DNA of 64,000 bases from JBDNJM01 sp041687755 (GCA_041687755.1 JBDNJM010000191.1:1-64000), one strand, 5' to 3'; positions 7,308 through 18,575 are shown, numbered from the stretch's first letter. Notes: generated by a model not told the origin, from the letters alone. Numbers and translations are program-made.

Positions 7308-7480
7308 TCGCGGAGGTGTTGTCGGACCGGTTGGTTGTTGTGGCGGCCCTGGGGCTTGGCTGTTCGCGGAGGTGTTGTTGTGGCGGCCTGGCGGTTCGGG
7401 GTGGCCGGGCGGGACCTGACGTGTGGGTGGTGCTGGCTGTTCGCGGAGGTGCTGTCGGATCGGTTGGCTGTTGTGGCGGC
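7308..7480 (+). repeat. degenerate direct repeats of about 35-40 bp
   Basis: A G/T-rich block repeats the elements CGCGGAGGTG[T/C]TGTCGGA, CGGTTGG[T/C]TGTTG and TGTGGCGGCC. The first and third copies are nearly full length and the middle one is shortened. An open frame crosses the block but its peptide is low-complexity and probably not made. The strand asymmetry (G and T against C and A) is striking. Confidence 0.55.
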
Positions 7481-7708
7481 CTCGAGCTGGATGAGGCTGC
7501 GCGGGACTGGGGTTCAGTCGGGCGTTGGCGCGTTTCCTTGGGTTGGACGATGGGGCTCGTTTCAACGGGAATGGGCAGTGTGAACCGTCCGTGTCGGGGG
7601 CAAATCCGCGCGGCACGGTCGTATGGGGCTCCGGTTGGCGGTACGGTCCCGATCCGTACCTGGGCGCTTTCGCGTCCTAGGATGTCGCAATTAAGGAGGC
7701 GACCCGAA

Positions 7709-8005
7709 GTGCCCACCGAAAAGAACTGTTTTTTTAACGCCGATCGACCGTGTGACCTGACGTGCAAGGCGGCGTTCGAGGTGGACGATCCGGTCGACAA
7801 CATCGACTGCCACTTCGTTTGGCTCAGCTACCACGCCGGCGAGGTCGTGTACGAGTTGAAGCGCGTGCTCGAGGGCTTCGGTGGCGGGCCCGGTACGGGG
7901 CCCGGGAGTGAGGCGGGTGCTGGGCCGTTCGGGAAGGGCGGGCCCGGACCGTTTCCGGGGTTCGGGGGCGGCAAGAAGCCGCCGAAGGGGCCATCGGACA
8001 ACTGA
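7709..8005 (+). CDS. small Cys-rich protein with Gly/Pro tail, 98 aa
   Basis: The start is taken as GTG 7709 because AAGGAGG lies at 7693-7699, nine bases upstream, the best ribosome binding site seen in this half of the window. The frame is open much further upstream but that peptide is repeat-derived. Residues 1-55 hold four cysteines (NCFFNADRPCDLTC, then NIDCHF) and look like a compact domain. Residues 56-98 are a Gly/Pro/Phe-rich disordered tail ending in KKPPKGPSDN. There is no signal peptide. The family is not recognised. Zinc binding by the cysteines is possible but unproven. Confidence 0.6.
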   Translation: MPTEKNCFFNADRPCDLTCKAAFEVDDPVDNIDCHFVWLSYHAGEVVYELKRVLEGFGGGPGTGPGSEAGAGPFGKGGPGPFPGFGGGKKPPKGPSDN

Positions 8006-8135
8006 CTTCGGAGCGGAGTGCCAAGCCGGCTAGACCGCGCGGGCCGGTGGATGAACTCGCCCGAGCTGGGGAGCTTTGGCGAGCATGGCGGTCCGCGCAG
8101 GGGACTCCCCCGCCGGTCCACTCCCCCACTGCTGG

Positions 8136-8176
8136 GCTCCCCCACCCAATCCGAGTGGCGCGTGGGGGGGGCTTTT
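8136..8176 (+). terminator. candidate intrinsic terminator
   Basis: A GC-rich stem (GCTCCCCCAC pairing with GTGGGGGGGGC, with a wobble and one bulge) is followed by TTTT. It would end transcription of the 98-residue gene upstream. Confidence 0.45.
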
Positions 8177-8203
8177 GGCGAGGACGCTAGGGCTCGACTG
8201 CGG

Positions 8204-8866
8204 CTAGCGCGGGGCTCGGTACCAGGCTCTCGTCGGGGCCGGTGGGTGGTCGAGGTCGAGGCCGCAGAGGATCGACGGTTCGTCATTCAAGGGATCCGAC
8301 GGATGGTCGATCGCGTGCAGGGAGGCCGGCGGGACGCGCAGGGTCGGGGCGCGGTCTAGGTGTAATGCCAAGGGCTGGGCCAGGGCGACGCGCAGGACCC
8401 AGCCGTGGGCGACGATTGCAACGCTGCCGCCGGGGTGCTCGGCGGCGATGCGGTTCAGCTCGGGCAGCACTCTCAGTGCCAAGTCGTCGAGGGACTCTCC
8501 GCCGGGCAGGCGCTCCGTTGAGGGCGCTGCGAGCCAGGCGGCGTAGCGGCCTGGGTGGTGTTGTTCCAGCTCGTCGAGGCGCTGGCCGGCGACGTCGCCG
8601 CGGGAGAGTTCGCGCAGGGAAGGGCGCTCGATCGGCTCCAGCCCGCGGTCTAGAGCGACCTGTTCGGCGCCGTACTTCGCGCGCTCCAGGCCCGAATGGT
8701 AGACGGCGTCCAGAGTGCTGGTTGCGAGCCGCTTCGCGACGGTTCGGGCCTGCTCGCGGCCGCGCTCGGAAAGCGGGACGTCCAGACTTCCGTACAGGCG
8801 TCCGTGCCAGGTCGGTTCGACCTCGCCGTGGCGAATCAGGAACAGGCGCGTGAACTCAGGACTCAT
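8204..8866 (-). CDS. histidine phosphatase family protein (phosphoglycerate-mutase-like), 220 aa
   Basis: This is a histidine phosphatase domain. The catalytic LIRHGEVE is at residues 9-16, where the His becomes phosphorylated. The usual LSERGREQA helix and the second catalytic His (VAHGWVLRVAL) follow. The closest forms are small acid phosphatases of the alpha-ribazole-phosphatase and broad-specificity types, but the substrate cannot be assigned from sequence. The start is taken at ATG 8866 (MSPEFTRLFLIRHG), since the longer open frame upstream is shadow sequence. The gene is divergent from sdhC across 319 bases. Confidence 0.85.
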   Translation of the reverse strand: MSPEFTRLFLIRHGEVEPTWHGRLYGSLDVPLSERGREQARTVAKRLATSTLDAVYHSGLERAKYGAEQVALDRGLEPIERPSLRELSRGDVAGQRLDELEQHHPGRYAAWLAAPSTERLPGGESLDDLALRVLPELNRIAAEHPGGSVAIVAHGWVLRVALAQPLALHLDRAPTLRVPPASLHAIDHPSDPLNDEPSILCGLDLDHPPAPTRAWYRAPR

Positions 8867-9185
8867 GGGCAGTGGAGGGGTCGAACGAGCAAGGCTGCAT
8901 GCTATGGATCTGGTACGTGAAGTCTCTTCAATTCGAGCCCGACCCCGCCCCGGAGTGGGGCTCGCGCGGCCGTCGGACCCGGCGGGCGCCAGGTCTGACC
9001 GGTGGGGGTCGCCTGCGCCGAATCCCGGATCCCGGTCTTGTCGCACCCGGCTTCGTGCTCGGTGGGCCGGGCGGCAATTGCCCGGGCTTGGGGGGGTCTG
9101 TAGAGTGCCTCGTCCCGACGGGGACAAAGGTCCCCATTTCGCCCCCCTACCGCGTCGAATCCGACGACCGACCGACCCTGCGCTC
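8867..9185. other. divergent intergenic region upstream of sdhC
   Basis: These 319 bases separate the histidine phosphatase and the sdh operon. They must hold promoters for both, but no clear -35/-10 pair is visible. A short palindrome, GTCCCGACGGGGAC, lies at 9113-9126, about 60 bases before the sdhC start. Confidence 0.35.
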
Positions 9186-9869
9186 ATGTTGAATTGGCTC
9201 GGCAGCTACGCCGTCTCCTCGATCGGCAAGAAAGTCACCATGGCGCTGAGTGGTCTCGCGCTGGTGGGGTTCTTAGTCACACACCTCTCGGGCAACTTGC
9301 TGCTCTACAAGGGCGACGACGGCCGAGCGTTCGAGCTCTACGCGCAGAAGCTGCACGACCTCGGTCCGCTGCTGCTGGTCGCGGAGTTCGGGCTGATCGC
9401 GCTATTCGGGGCGCACATCTTCTTGGCCGCGCGCACGACGCTCGAGAATCGCAGGGCGCGCACGTCGCGCTACGCCGTGGCCACGAACCACGGAGAGCGC
9501 ACCTTCGCCTCGTCCAGCATGCCGATCACGGGGCTCGTCATCCTGCTGTTCTTGATCGTGCACCTGATTAACTTCCGCTTCGACTCGGCCTTCAAGGATA
9601 AATTCGCCCACGGCGAAGGCGCTGTCGAAGGCGTCGGCTCCGCGAACATGGTCTGGTCGCAGCTCGCGGGCCCCGTCGAGGCTCTGCTGTACCTGGTGGG
9701 CGTGATCGCGCTCACCATCCACCTGGTCCACGCGATTCCAAGCGCGCTCCAAACTCTGGGCGTGAGCCACCCCCACCTCAACCCGTGGTTGCGCAAGCTG
9801 GGCATCGGCCTCGCGCTCTTGCTCGGCCTCGGGTTCGCCAGTCTGCCGGTCGCGGCGCTCGTTCGCTGA
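9186..9869 (+). CDS. sdhC: succinate dehydrogenase cytochrome b subunit (b558 type), 227 aa
   Basis: This is the membrane anchor of succinate dehydrogenase / fumarate reductase. It has five hydrophobic segments, with His residues placed as heme ligands in helices such as VGFLVTHLSGNLLL, ALFGAHIFLAA, FLIVHLINF and LTIHLVHAIPSAL. This single-polypeptide form is the b558 family used with SdhA and SdhB instead of separate SdhC and SdhD. The start at ATG 9186 gives the family-typical MLNWLGSYAVSSIGKK. The flavoprotein gene follows after 44 bases, so it is the first gene of sdhCAB. It delivers electrons to menaquinone or another quinone. Confidence 0.92.
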   Translation: MLNWLGSYAVSSIGKKVTMALSGLALVGFLVTHLSGNLLLYKGDDGRAFELYAQKLHDLGPLLLVAEFGLIALFGAHIFLAARTTLENRRARTSRYAVATNHGERTFASSSMPITGLVILLFLIVHLINFRFDSAFKDKFAHGEGAVEGVGSANMVWSQLAGPVEALLYLVGVIALTIHLVHAIPSALQTLGVSHPHLNPWLRKLGIGLALLLGLGFASLPVAALVR

Positions 9870-9913
9870 CGCACAACGCCTCCGACTTCCCCACCGATTT
9901 CCTATCTGCTCCC

Positions 9914-11841
<1,928 letters not shown>

Positions 11842-11845
<4 letters not shown>

Positions 11846-12654
11846 GCCAAACTTCTACCACCGCGTCCGCCGGAGGATCGTCCGCTCCCGCGACGGATCG
11901 CCTGAGCCTCACCCTCAAGATTTGGCGTCAGCTGGGGCCCGGGGCACCCGGGCACTTCGAGACCTACGAGCTGGAAGACCTGTCGACGCACATGTCGTTC
12001 CTCGAGATGCTCGACGTGCTCAATGAGAGGCTCGTGCGTGAAGGGCAGGAGGCGATCGTCTTTGACCACGACTGCCGCGAGGGCGTTTGCGGGAGCTGCG
12101 GCTTCGTGATCAACGGGAGCGCTCACGGCCCCGATCGCGAGACGACCGTTTGCCAGCTGCACATGCGTCGCTTCCGCTCGGGGCAGACGCTGACCATCGA
12201 GCCGTGGCGCGCCAAGGGCTTCCCCATCATCAAGGACTTGATGACGGACCGCTCGTCGTTCGACCGCGTCATCCAGACGGGGGGCTACATCTCGGTGAAC
12301 ACCGGATCGGCCCCGGACGCCAACTCCGTGCCAATCGCGCGTGAGGACGCTGAACAGGCGTTCGATGCGGCGGCGTGCATCGGCTGCGGCGCCTGCGTGG
12401 CGGCGTGCCCGAACGGCGCGGCCATGCTGTTCGTCTCCGCGAAGGTGTCTCACCTGGGGCACCTGCCCCAAGGCCAGCCGGAGCGCGACCGACGCGTGAT
12501 GGCCATGGTCGATGCGATGGACGCCGAGGGCTTCGGCAACTGCACGAACCACTACGAGTGCGGCGCGGCCTGCCCCGTGAGTATCGATGTGGCGAACATT
12601 GCTGGCCTGAACCGAGACTTCAGCAAGGCGGTGTTCCGCTCGCGGAAGAGCTGA
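11842..12654 (+). CDS. sdhB: succinate dehydrogenase iron-sulfur subunit, 270 aa
   Basis: This subunit carries electrons from the flavin to the membrane anchor. The N-terminal ferredoxin-like domain has the [2Fe-2S] ligands CREGVCGSCG and a later VCQL cysteine. The C-terminal domain has CIGCGACVAACP and CTNHYECGAACPVSI, which hold the [4Fe-4S] and [3Fe-4S] clusters. The gene starts at GTG 11842 inside the end of sdhA. About the first 20 residues are a Ser/Thr/Ala-rich extension. It is the last gene of the operon. Confidence 0.95.
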
Positions 12655-13136
12655 CGCCCCTATCGCCGGCAGCCCGATCGGGCGACCGACACGCGCGCCC
12701 TGGCGCGGGCCCGCGGTCCGCCCCCGGGCGCGCGGTCGTTCAGGCGGCCGATTCGTCCTCGGGTAGTCCCCAGGACCGCCGCGTGAAAGGGTGTCCCGAG
12801 AAGGGAACGCGAGCACGCGTTCCCCTGAGCACGCCCCTCGCGGGTGCCCTCCGACGGGGCAAGAGCGGGTCTCACTAGCCGGCCCAAAATCGTGGCTAAG
12901 GGCCTCCCAGGGCCGCTCACCAAGTCCTCCAGGGCCTCGTACCGATCTTTTTGCACCTCATGCCCTCCGGGCACCTAGCTCGGGCACGGCCTTTGCTGTT
13001 ACAGAAGACAGAAGAGAACTCACCAGCTGGGCGGCCTTGCCGCCTCGGCGCGCGCACCGAAGCAACTCAGCAGCTTCAGCCTCCCCTGGGAAGCCCCCGG
13101 CTGCAGGCTGACCCCAACCACATACTTCTCCGACCA
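12655..13136. other. intergenic region between sdhB and the first HEAT-repeat gene
   Basis: This stretch of 482 bases has no supported gene. It contains a strong hairpin at 12803-12824. The promoter of the downstream gene must lie here but is not recognisable by eye. Confidence 0.4.
12803..12824 (+). terminator. perfect 9-bp hairpin, possible end of the sdh transcript
   Basis: GGGAACGCG and CGCGTTCCC pair perfectly around a 4-base loop AGCA. No U-run follows, so it may act as an mRNA 3' stabiliser or Rho-dependent end and not as a classical intrinsic terminator. Confidence 0.4.
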
Positions 13137-15224
13137 ATGAAAAAAATCCTGATGGCCTCGCTCGTGATCGCGGGCACCAGCTGGTGGGTGGGTGACCTCA
13201 CTGCCCACGGCGGCACGTACCGCGGACCTGGCGACACCGTTCCCCCCGGCGCCGGGGGCGGCGGCGGCGGTGCCGGCCCGACGACGGGCGGCACGGGTGC
13301 CCCCGCCGGTCCCGGCAACGCTGCGCCGACCACCGGCGGACCCGCGACGCCTAACGGCCCTGGCAACGCCGGTGGCAACGGCCCGACGACCGGTGGCGCT
13401 ATCGGTGTCGACCTGACGATGTGGAGCTTCTGGTGGGAGTTCAACAAGGACCCGTTCCTCAACCTGAGGGAGGCCATTTACGCGGGCGGTCCCGAGACCG
13501 GCGAAATTGGCTTCTTCACGGGCAAGGGCTCGGCAAAGGACGCGAAGGACATCAAGCGCCCCAGCCCCGAGAAGATCTACGGCGACGTTGTCCCCGCGCT
13601 GATCGCCACGCTCGAGTCGGAGACCAACAACGACATCGTCACGGGCTGCATGATTGCGCTCGCCAAGATCGGTGACGAACAAACCGGCGAAGGCGGCGAG
13701 TCCGAGTTCGAGCAGATCATCCGCCCGTTCCTCAAGAGCGCGCGCCAAGAGGTTCGCGAGACCGCGGCGCTTTCCCTGGGCATCCTGGCCAACAAGGCCT
13801 CGATCCCGCTGCTCGCCGCGCTGATCAATGACACAGACGAAGGTCGCAAGGCCGTGGGCTCGACCGAGGTCGACCTACGCACGCGCGCCTTCTCCGCCTA
13901 CGGCCTGGGCCTGATCGGCTACCAAGAGCCGGACAACGCGGTCCGCCAAGAGATCGTCAAGCTGCTGGTCGAGGCGCTCCCCAGCGCTGAGAAAGCTGCT
14001 GCCCCCGACATCGCCGTGGGTCTAGTGACCTCGCTCGGCCTGACCAAGCTGGACATCGGTGGCGAGCGCGCCCCCGCTGACGAGGACGAAGAGATTCCCG
14101 CCTGGGATTCCCGTGAGGCCCAGGTTCAGTTCTTGCTGGACACCTTCGAGGACGACAGCCGCAACCGCTTCTTCCGCGCGCACCTGCCCGTGGCGGCTGC
14201 GCGTTTGCTGGGCGGCCTCGAGGGCAAGCCCGGCTTCGACGAGATGAAGCAGCAGATCACCGACGCGCTCCTGTTGCCGCTCGACAAGCGCAAGGGTGGC
14301 AAGTACGAGGTCGAACTGCGCCAGTCTTCGGCCCTGACCCTCGGCCTGATCGGCGACGCCGACTTGGACGATGTGGACAAGCAGATTCGCAAGGCTCTGG
14401 TCGAGATCCAGGACGCGGACCGACAGGTCATTAAGTACGCGCTGATCGCCCTGGCGAAGAGCACGGCCCGCAAGGGTGACTCCGAAGAGGACCCGTGGGG
14501 CGGCCGCGACGAGGCCGTAAAGCACATGCTCGGACGCATGGCCAAGGGCAAGTCGGGTGAGGAGCGCTGGGCGGCGATGGCTATCGGCGTCTACGGCCAC
14601 TACCTCGCCAAGGCTTCCGAGGACCCGCCTGCGAGCCTGGCAGAAGCTCTTCGCGACCGTCTTTCCAAGGCCAAGTCGACCGACGATATCGCTGCTTACT
14701 CGGTGGCGAACGGCATCTTTAAGAATAACGAAGCTAAGGAGGAGCTCCGCGAGCGCCTGCAGGAAACTAAGGAGCCCACGGCCCGGGGTTACGTCGCGCT
14801 GGCGCTGGGCATGGTGTCCGACGAACGCTCGGAGGAGGACATCCAAGAGATCGTGCGGGAATCGGAGTACGTTCCTGACCTGCTCAAGCAGGCGGCCATC
14901 GCGCTGGGTCTGCTCGGCGACAAGTCGATCGTTGAGGACCTGACCGACATGCTGAAGGAAGCCAACTCGCTGGCGACCCAGGCCTCCCTGGCCCAGGCCC
15001 TCGGCTTCATCGGTGACGACCGCTCGATCGAGCCGCTCGTCGACATGCTCGGCGACAGCAACCTGACCGACACCGCCCGTGGCTTCGCCGCGGTCGCGCT
15101 CGGGATCGTCGCGGACAAGGAATACCTTCCCTGGAACTCCAAGGTCGCGGTGGATGTGAACTACCGTGCGAGCACCGAGACGCTCAACACCATGGACGGC
15201 AAGGGTTTGCTCAACATCCTGTAG
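13137..15224 (+). CDS. secreted HEAT-repeat protein with Gly/Pro/Thr-rich linker, 695 aa
   Basis: The N-terminus MKKILMASLVIAGTSWW is a signal-peptide-like segment and indicates export. Residues 28-85 are a low-complexity linker with repeated PTTGG and GPGNA elements. The rest is a chain of alpha-helical HEAT-like repeats, visible as recurring LSLGILAN, LTLGLIGDADLDD, IALGLLGDKSI and QALGFIGDDRS units. Such repeats make protein-binding solenoids; no catalytic motif is present. The start is ATG at 13137, with no strong Shine-Dalgarno sequence. The next gene is a paralogue with the same layout. The role is unknown, perhaps a scaffold in the periplasm or envelope. Confidence 0.75.
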   Translation: MKKILMASLVIAGTSWWVGDLTAHGGTYRGPGDTVPPGAGGGGGGAGPTTGGTGAPAGPGNAAPTTGGPATPNGPGNAGGNGPTTGGAIGVDLTMWSFWWEFNKDPFLNLREAIYAGGPETGEIGFFTGKGSAKDAKDIKRPSPEKIYGDVVPALIATLESETNNDIVTGCMIALAKIGDEQTGEGGESEFEQIIRPFLKSARQEVRETAALSLGILANKASIPLLAALINDTDEGRKAVGSTEVDLRTRAFSAYGLGLIGYQEPDNAVRQEIVKLLVEALPSAEKAAAPDIAVGLVTSLGLTKLDIGGERAPADEDEEIPAWDSREAQVQFLLDTFEDDSRNRFFRAHLPVAAARLLGGLEGKPGFDEMKQQITDALLLPLDKRKGGKYEVELRQSSALTLGLIGDADLDDVDKQIRKALVEIQDADRQVIKYALIALAKSTARKGDSEEDPWGGRDEAVKHMLGRMAKGKSGEERWAAMAIGVYGHYLAKASEDPPASLAEALRDRLSKAKSTDDIAAYSVANGIFKNNEAKEELRERLQETKEPTARGYVALALGMVSDERSEEDIQEIVRESEYVPDLLKQAAIALGLLGDKSIVEDLTDMLKEANSLATQASLAQALGFIGDDRSIEPLVDMLGDSNLTDTARGFAAVALGIVADKEYLPWNSKVAVDVNYRASTETLNTMDGKGLLNIL

Positions 15225-15532
15225 TCGCTTCTTAGCGAGCTGCGGGGACTGGCTTTAGGGCCGGGCTCCGCATCCGAATAGGCGCCCCGGACTGCTTTGC
15301 GGTTTGGGGCGCCCTTGGTTTTGGAGCGCCCGTGGTTTCGGAGCGGGCCCCAGGCGGCCAGGAGGGGCGCTCACCCCCACAGCCGCCGAGCGAGGACGCG
15401 CCCTGTCGAGCGAGCGAAATCGAGCACTCCGAGGCCCTGGATGAATTCAAACCCGCTTATTGGGCTCTCCAGAGGGGGCACGGACCGTGGCTCACGCGGC
15501 ACGCGCCTTGCAGTGAGGTGCGAGCAGAGACC
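15225..15532. other. 308-base spacer between the two HEAT-repeat genes
   Basis: It holds the terminator hairpin at 15281-15320. The downstream gene's frame is open back to 15332, but that extra peptide lacks the look of a gene start. Confidence 0.4.
15281..15320 (+). terminator. candidate intrinsic terminator
   Basis: GGCGCCCC at 15281-15288 pairs perfectly with GGGGCGCC at 15306-15313 across a 17-base loop. It is followed by CTTGGTTTT. It sits 57 bases after the stop of the first HEAT-repeat gene. Confidence 0.55.
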
Positions 15533-17845
15533 ATGCACGACCTCACGAACAAGCTTCTGCTCGGCCTGGCAGCCGGGCTCCTGACCCTCTCGGGCGCCGC
15601 CTGGGCCGCGCCCCTGGCCGCGCCCCAGGGCGCCGCCACGGGCAACGGCCCCTCGGAGCAGAAGCCCATGGTGTTTCCCGGCCAGGACCCCGAGCCGCCG
15701 TCCAAGCCGGAGGTCTTCCCCGGGAATCCTGGTGGAGGAGCCCCCACGGGCGAGCAGCCCGGCGACATGGCCCCCACAGGCGGCGACGGGGGTGGATCAG
15801 GTGGCGGTACTGGCGGCGGCGGTGGCTTCGGCGATCCGCCTGGGGGCGACAACCCCGACAACGGAACCGACAACGGTCCGCCGACCGGAGGCCCGGACAA
15901 CCCTGGCGGTGGCGCTGGCGCTGGACCCCCGACGGGTCCGTCCACCGGCCCGCCGGCTCCTGGCAGCGGTATCACCCCCATCTCCGGGTTCATAGGTGTT
16001 GATGAGGTCGATCCGACTGGCCTCTGGTCCTGGTTCGAGCTGCGTCGAGACTCCCTGCTGGAGCTCGATTCGCGCCTGGGAGCCCTGGGCGTCGAGTCCG
16101 GTTCGAGTGAGTTCTTCCTAGGTCGCGGTATCGCCGGCGCGCCCCGTGCGAAGCCGACCGCGGGTCCCGAGCGCAAGCTGGCGGCCGCCGTTGCCATCGA
16201 GCTGCTGGAGATCGCCGAGCGCGACCGCCGCGGGGTGCTGGTCCAGTCCGCGCTAATCGCGCTGGGCCAGATCTACCCTGCTCTGGAGCGCGATCTTGCT
16301 GAGCGGGTTGACGCGGTCTTCCAGGCGCGGCTCTCCGACGCCGAGCAGGCCATCCAAGAAGGGGCCGTGATTGGCTGTGCCCTGACGGGCGCGACGTCCC
16401 AGCTGCAGGTCCTGGCCGGACTCGCGGGCGACTCGGACGTGGGGCGCCGCAGCGCCCGGCTTGAGGTCGTGCCGTTCCGCCTGCGGGCCTTCAGCGCCTA
16501 CGGTTTGGGTCTGGCGGGTCGTCAGGCGCAGCGCGAGGACATTCGTCGCTTCGCGGTCCACCACCTGGTCGAGATCCTGGAAGGTGAAGGCGGTGCCCGC
16601 AACACCGGCGCTCTGCCCGATGTGGATGCCGCCGCGCTGCTCGCGCTGGGTATGGCTGCGGGCGGCCCCTTGGAGGCCGCGAACCCCTCAGGCGCCACCC
16701 AGCCGCCGAGCGCGTCGCGCTCCGCCGCCCTGCGCTACCTGATCGGGGCGCTGGAAGACGGCCGACGTTACGACCGTCGCGTGCGCGCCATACTTCCTGG
16801 GGCGCTGATGCGGGTCTACATGGACCTGGATCCCTCCCAGGCGCGGCAGCTGCGGCCGTTCGTGGCCGAGCCGCTGCTGGAGATCGTGGACCGTGCCCGC
16901 AAGGAGCCCAACGAGCTCTTGCGCGGAACTGCCATCGCCCTCGGGGCCCTTGGTGATGCGGACGACTCCCCGCTGAGCGAGCGCCTGCGCAACGCCCTGT
17001 TCGAGCTGGCGGAAGTGCCCGACCGGCGCACGAATACCCTCGCTGTGCTCTCGCTAGGTGAGGTCATCGGTCGTCCGGGCGCGGGTCCCGCGCTGCGCGC
17101 CTTCCAGTCCGAGGGCCTGAACTGGCTCGCGAAGCGGACGACCCGCGGCGGCACTCTGGATCGCCCGACCGCGGCGCTGGCGCTGGCCTTGGCCGTCAAG
17201 GGCGCCGCCCAGAGCGGCGTGACGTGCCCGCGCTTCGTTCGGGAAGCCCTGGTCGAAGCCGCCGGTGACGCGCGCTCCCCGGACGAAATTGGCGCGACGG
17301 CGATTGCCGTGGGCCTGGCTAGCATTATCGAGGCCACGCCTGCCCTGCAGCGCTCGTTCGAGCGCGCGAGCGCCCTCGAAACCCGTGGCCGTGTCGCCCT
17401 GGGCCTAGGCCTGCTGGGTGCAGCAGGGTCCGCCGATGACATCGCCGGCTGGGCTGCCCGGGAGCAGGCGAACTCCATCGCGGTTCGTGACGGCGCGATT
17501 GCCCTGGCCCTGCTCGACCACGGACCGCGGGCCGTGGAACTGGCGGCGAACCACCTGCTCAGCCGCTCCAGCCTCGATCAGGAGAGTGGTGCGCGCGCCC
17601 TCGGCGCGATCGGCGATGTCCCCTCGGGCGAGCTGTTGCTGGGCCTCTTGGCCAGCAGGGAACGACCCGCCCGCGCGCGAGCCATGGCCGCCCTAAGTCT
17701 CGGCCGCATGCTGGACGTGCGGGAGACGCATTCTTTCGACGCTCTGTCGGACGTGGCGAATCCGTTCGCTGGCATTGACTCCCTGTACCGGGCGACCGGC
17801 GGGCCGTTCCTCGACGGGTTGTTGGACCTGGAACCGGGGTTCTGA
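15533..17845 (+). CDS. secreted HEAT-repeat protein with long Gly/Pro-rich linker, 770 aa
   Basis: The start at ATG 15533 gives a clear signal peptide (LLLGLAAGLLTLSGAAWA with an AxA cleavage site). Residues 30-150 are a Gly/Pro/Thr/Asp-rich disordered linker with repeated PTGG and GGGSGGG blocks. Residues 155-770 are HEAT-like helical repeats (RAFSAYGLGLAG, AIALGALGDADDS, LGLGLLGAAGSADD). The segment SAYGLGL is shared with the preceding gene, and both have a Trp-rich block just after the linker (TGLWSWFELRRD here, TMWSFWWEFNKD there), so they arose by duplication. No enzymatic motif is seen. It is probably a periplasmic or cell-surface scaffold. Confidence 0.75.
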   Translation: MHDLTNKLLLGLAAGLLTLSGAAWAAPLAAPQGAATGNGPSEQKPMVFPGQDPEPPSKPEVFPGNPGGGAPTGEQPGDMAPTGGDGGGSGGGTGGGGGFGDPPGGDNPDNGTDNGPPTGGPDNPGGGAGAGPPTGPSTGPPAPGSGITPISGFIGVDEVDPTGLWSWFELRRDSLLELDSRLGALGVESGSSEFFLGRGIAGAPRAKPTAGPERKLAAAVAIELLEIAERDRRGVLVQSALIALGQIYPALERDLAERVDAVFQARLSDAEQAIQEGAVIGCALTGATSQLQVLAGLAGDSDVGRRSARLEVVPFRLRAFSAYGLGLAGRQAQREDIRRFAVHHLVEILEGEGGARNTGALPDVDAAALLALGMAAGGPLEAANPSGATQPPSASRSAALRYLIGALEDGRRYDRRVRAILPGALMRVYMDLDPSQARQLRPFVAEPLLEIVDRARKEPNELLRGTAIALGALGDADDSPLSERLRNALFELAEVPDRRTNTLAVLSLGEVIGRPGAGPALRAFQSEGLNWLAKRTTRGGTLDRPTAALALALAVKGAAQSGVTCPRFVREALVEAAGDARSPDEIGATAIAVGLASIIEATPALQRSFERASALETRGRVALGLGLLGAAGSADDIAGWAAREQANSIAVRDGAIALALLDHGPRAVELAANHLLSRSSLDQESGARALGAIGDVPSGELLLGLLASRERPARARAMAALSLGRMLDVRETHSFDALSDVANPFAGIDSLYRATGGPFLDGLLDLEPGF

Positions 17846-18014
17846 GAGGCTGTTAAAAAGGCTCGGTCTTAGCGAGGTGCCTCTGAGTTGCCTTTGGGCC
17901 CATCGCCTGAAGGCGCTGGAGCGCGAGAACGCTCACGGATTGCGCCGGACGCAATGATTCACACTCTCTGAGCGGGCCGGGTTTCTCAGCGGCCCCGTGC
18001 CAGCCCAGACGGGC

Positions 18015-18575
18015 TTAGGCGCGGCGACGAACCACGAGCGTCAACAGGCCCAGGATCCCTACCGCAGCAAGCGCGGCGAGAGCGACGGAGCGTGAGCGCG
18101 ACACCGCATTGGCGCGGCGCCGCTCGGAGCTCACCAAGGCCTCCGTCTGCGCGGCGTAGTTCGCGGCGGCGGCCGCCCACGACTCGCGGGCCTCGCCGTG
18201 ATCGGCGGTCTCTACGGACTCCGTCAGCGCGGCGCTGAGTCGGCCAGAGCCGCCGGGGTCCTGCAGCCACAGGCTGGAGTTCGTGGCCCACCACAGCAGG
18301 GTCGTGCGATCGGTGGATTCGGGCGGCAGCGCTTTGGCGGCCTCGAAGGCCATGCGCCGTGCGGCGCGGGGATCGGAGCCGCGGTAGAGCACTTCGATCT
18401 CGAGCAAGCTGCGCGCCATCGAGGGATTGGCGCTCCGGAGGAGTTCCAGAGCTGCGGCGGGACGTCCCGCCTCGAGGCGCTGCCTAGCAAGGGCGAGCTG
18501 CGGGGCAGTACTGTCCTGCGCGGACGGAAGGGAGCAACTTGCGGCCGCCAAGAAGGACAGCAGGAGGCCGCTCAC
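18015..18575 (-). CDS. putative lipoprotein with helical repeats and C-terminal membrane anchor, 186 aa
   Basis: The N-terminus MSGLLLSFLAAASCSLPS has a lipobox-like LAAASC, suggesting lipidation or signal peptidase cleavage. The middle (LALARQRLEAGRPAAALELL and later helices) looks TPR-like. A single hydrophobic segment near the C-terminus (VALAALAAVGILGLLTLVV) is followed by Arg-Arg-Arg. The ATG overlaps the stop of the preceding spermidine-synthase-like gene (ATGA), so it is the last gene of a coupled leftward group. The combination of a lipobox and a C-terminal anchor is also seen in BatB/BatC-type accessory proteins, but no specific assignment is made. Confidence 0.6.
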   Translation of the reverse strand: MSGLLLSFLAAASCSLPSAQDSTAPQLALARQRLEAGRPAAALELLRSANPSMARSLLEIEVLYRGSDPRAARRMAFEAAKALPPESTDRTTLLWWATNSSLWLQDPGGSGRLSAALTESVETADHGEARESWAAAAANYAAQTEALVSSERRRANAVSRSRSVALAALAAVGILGLLTLVVRRRA

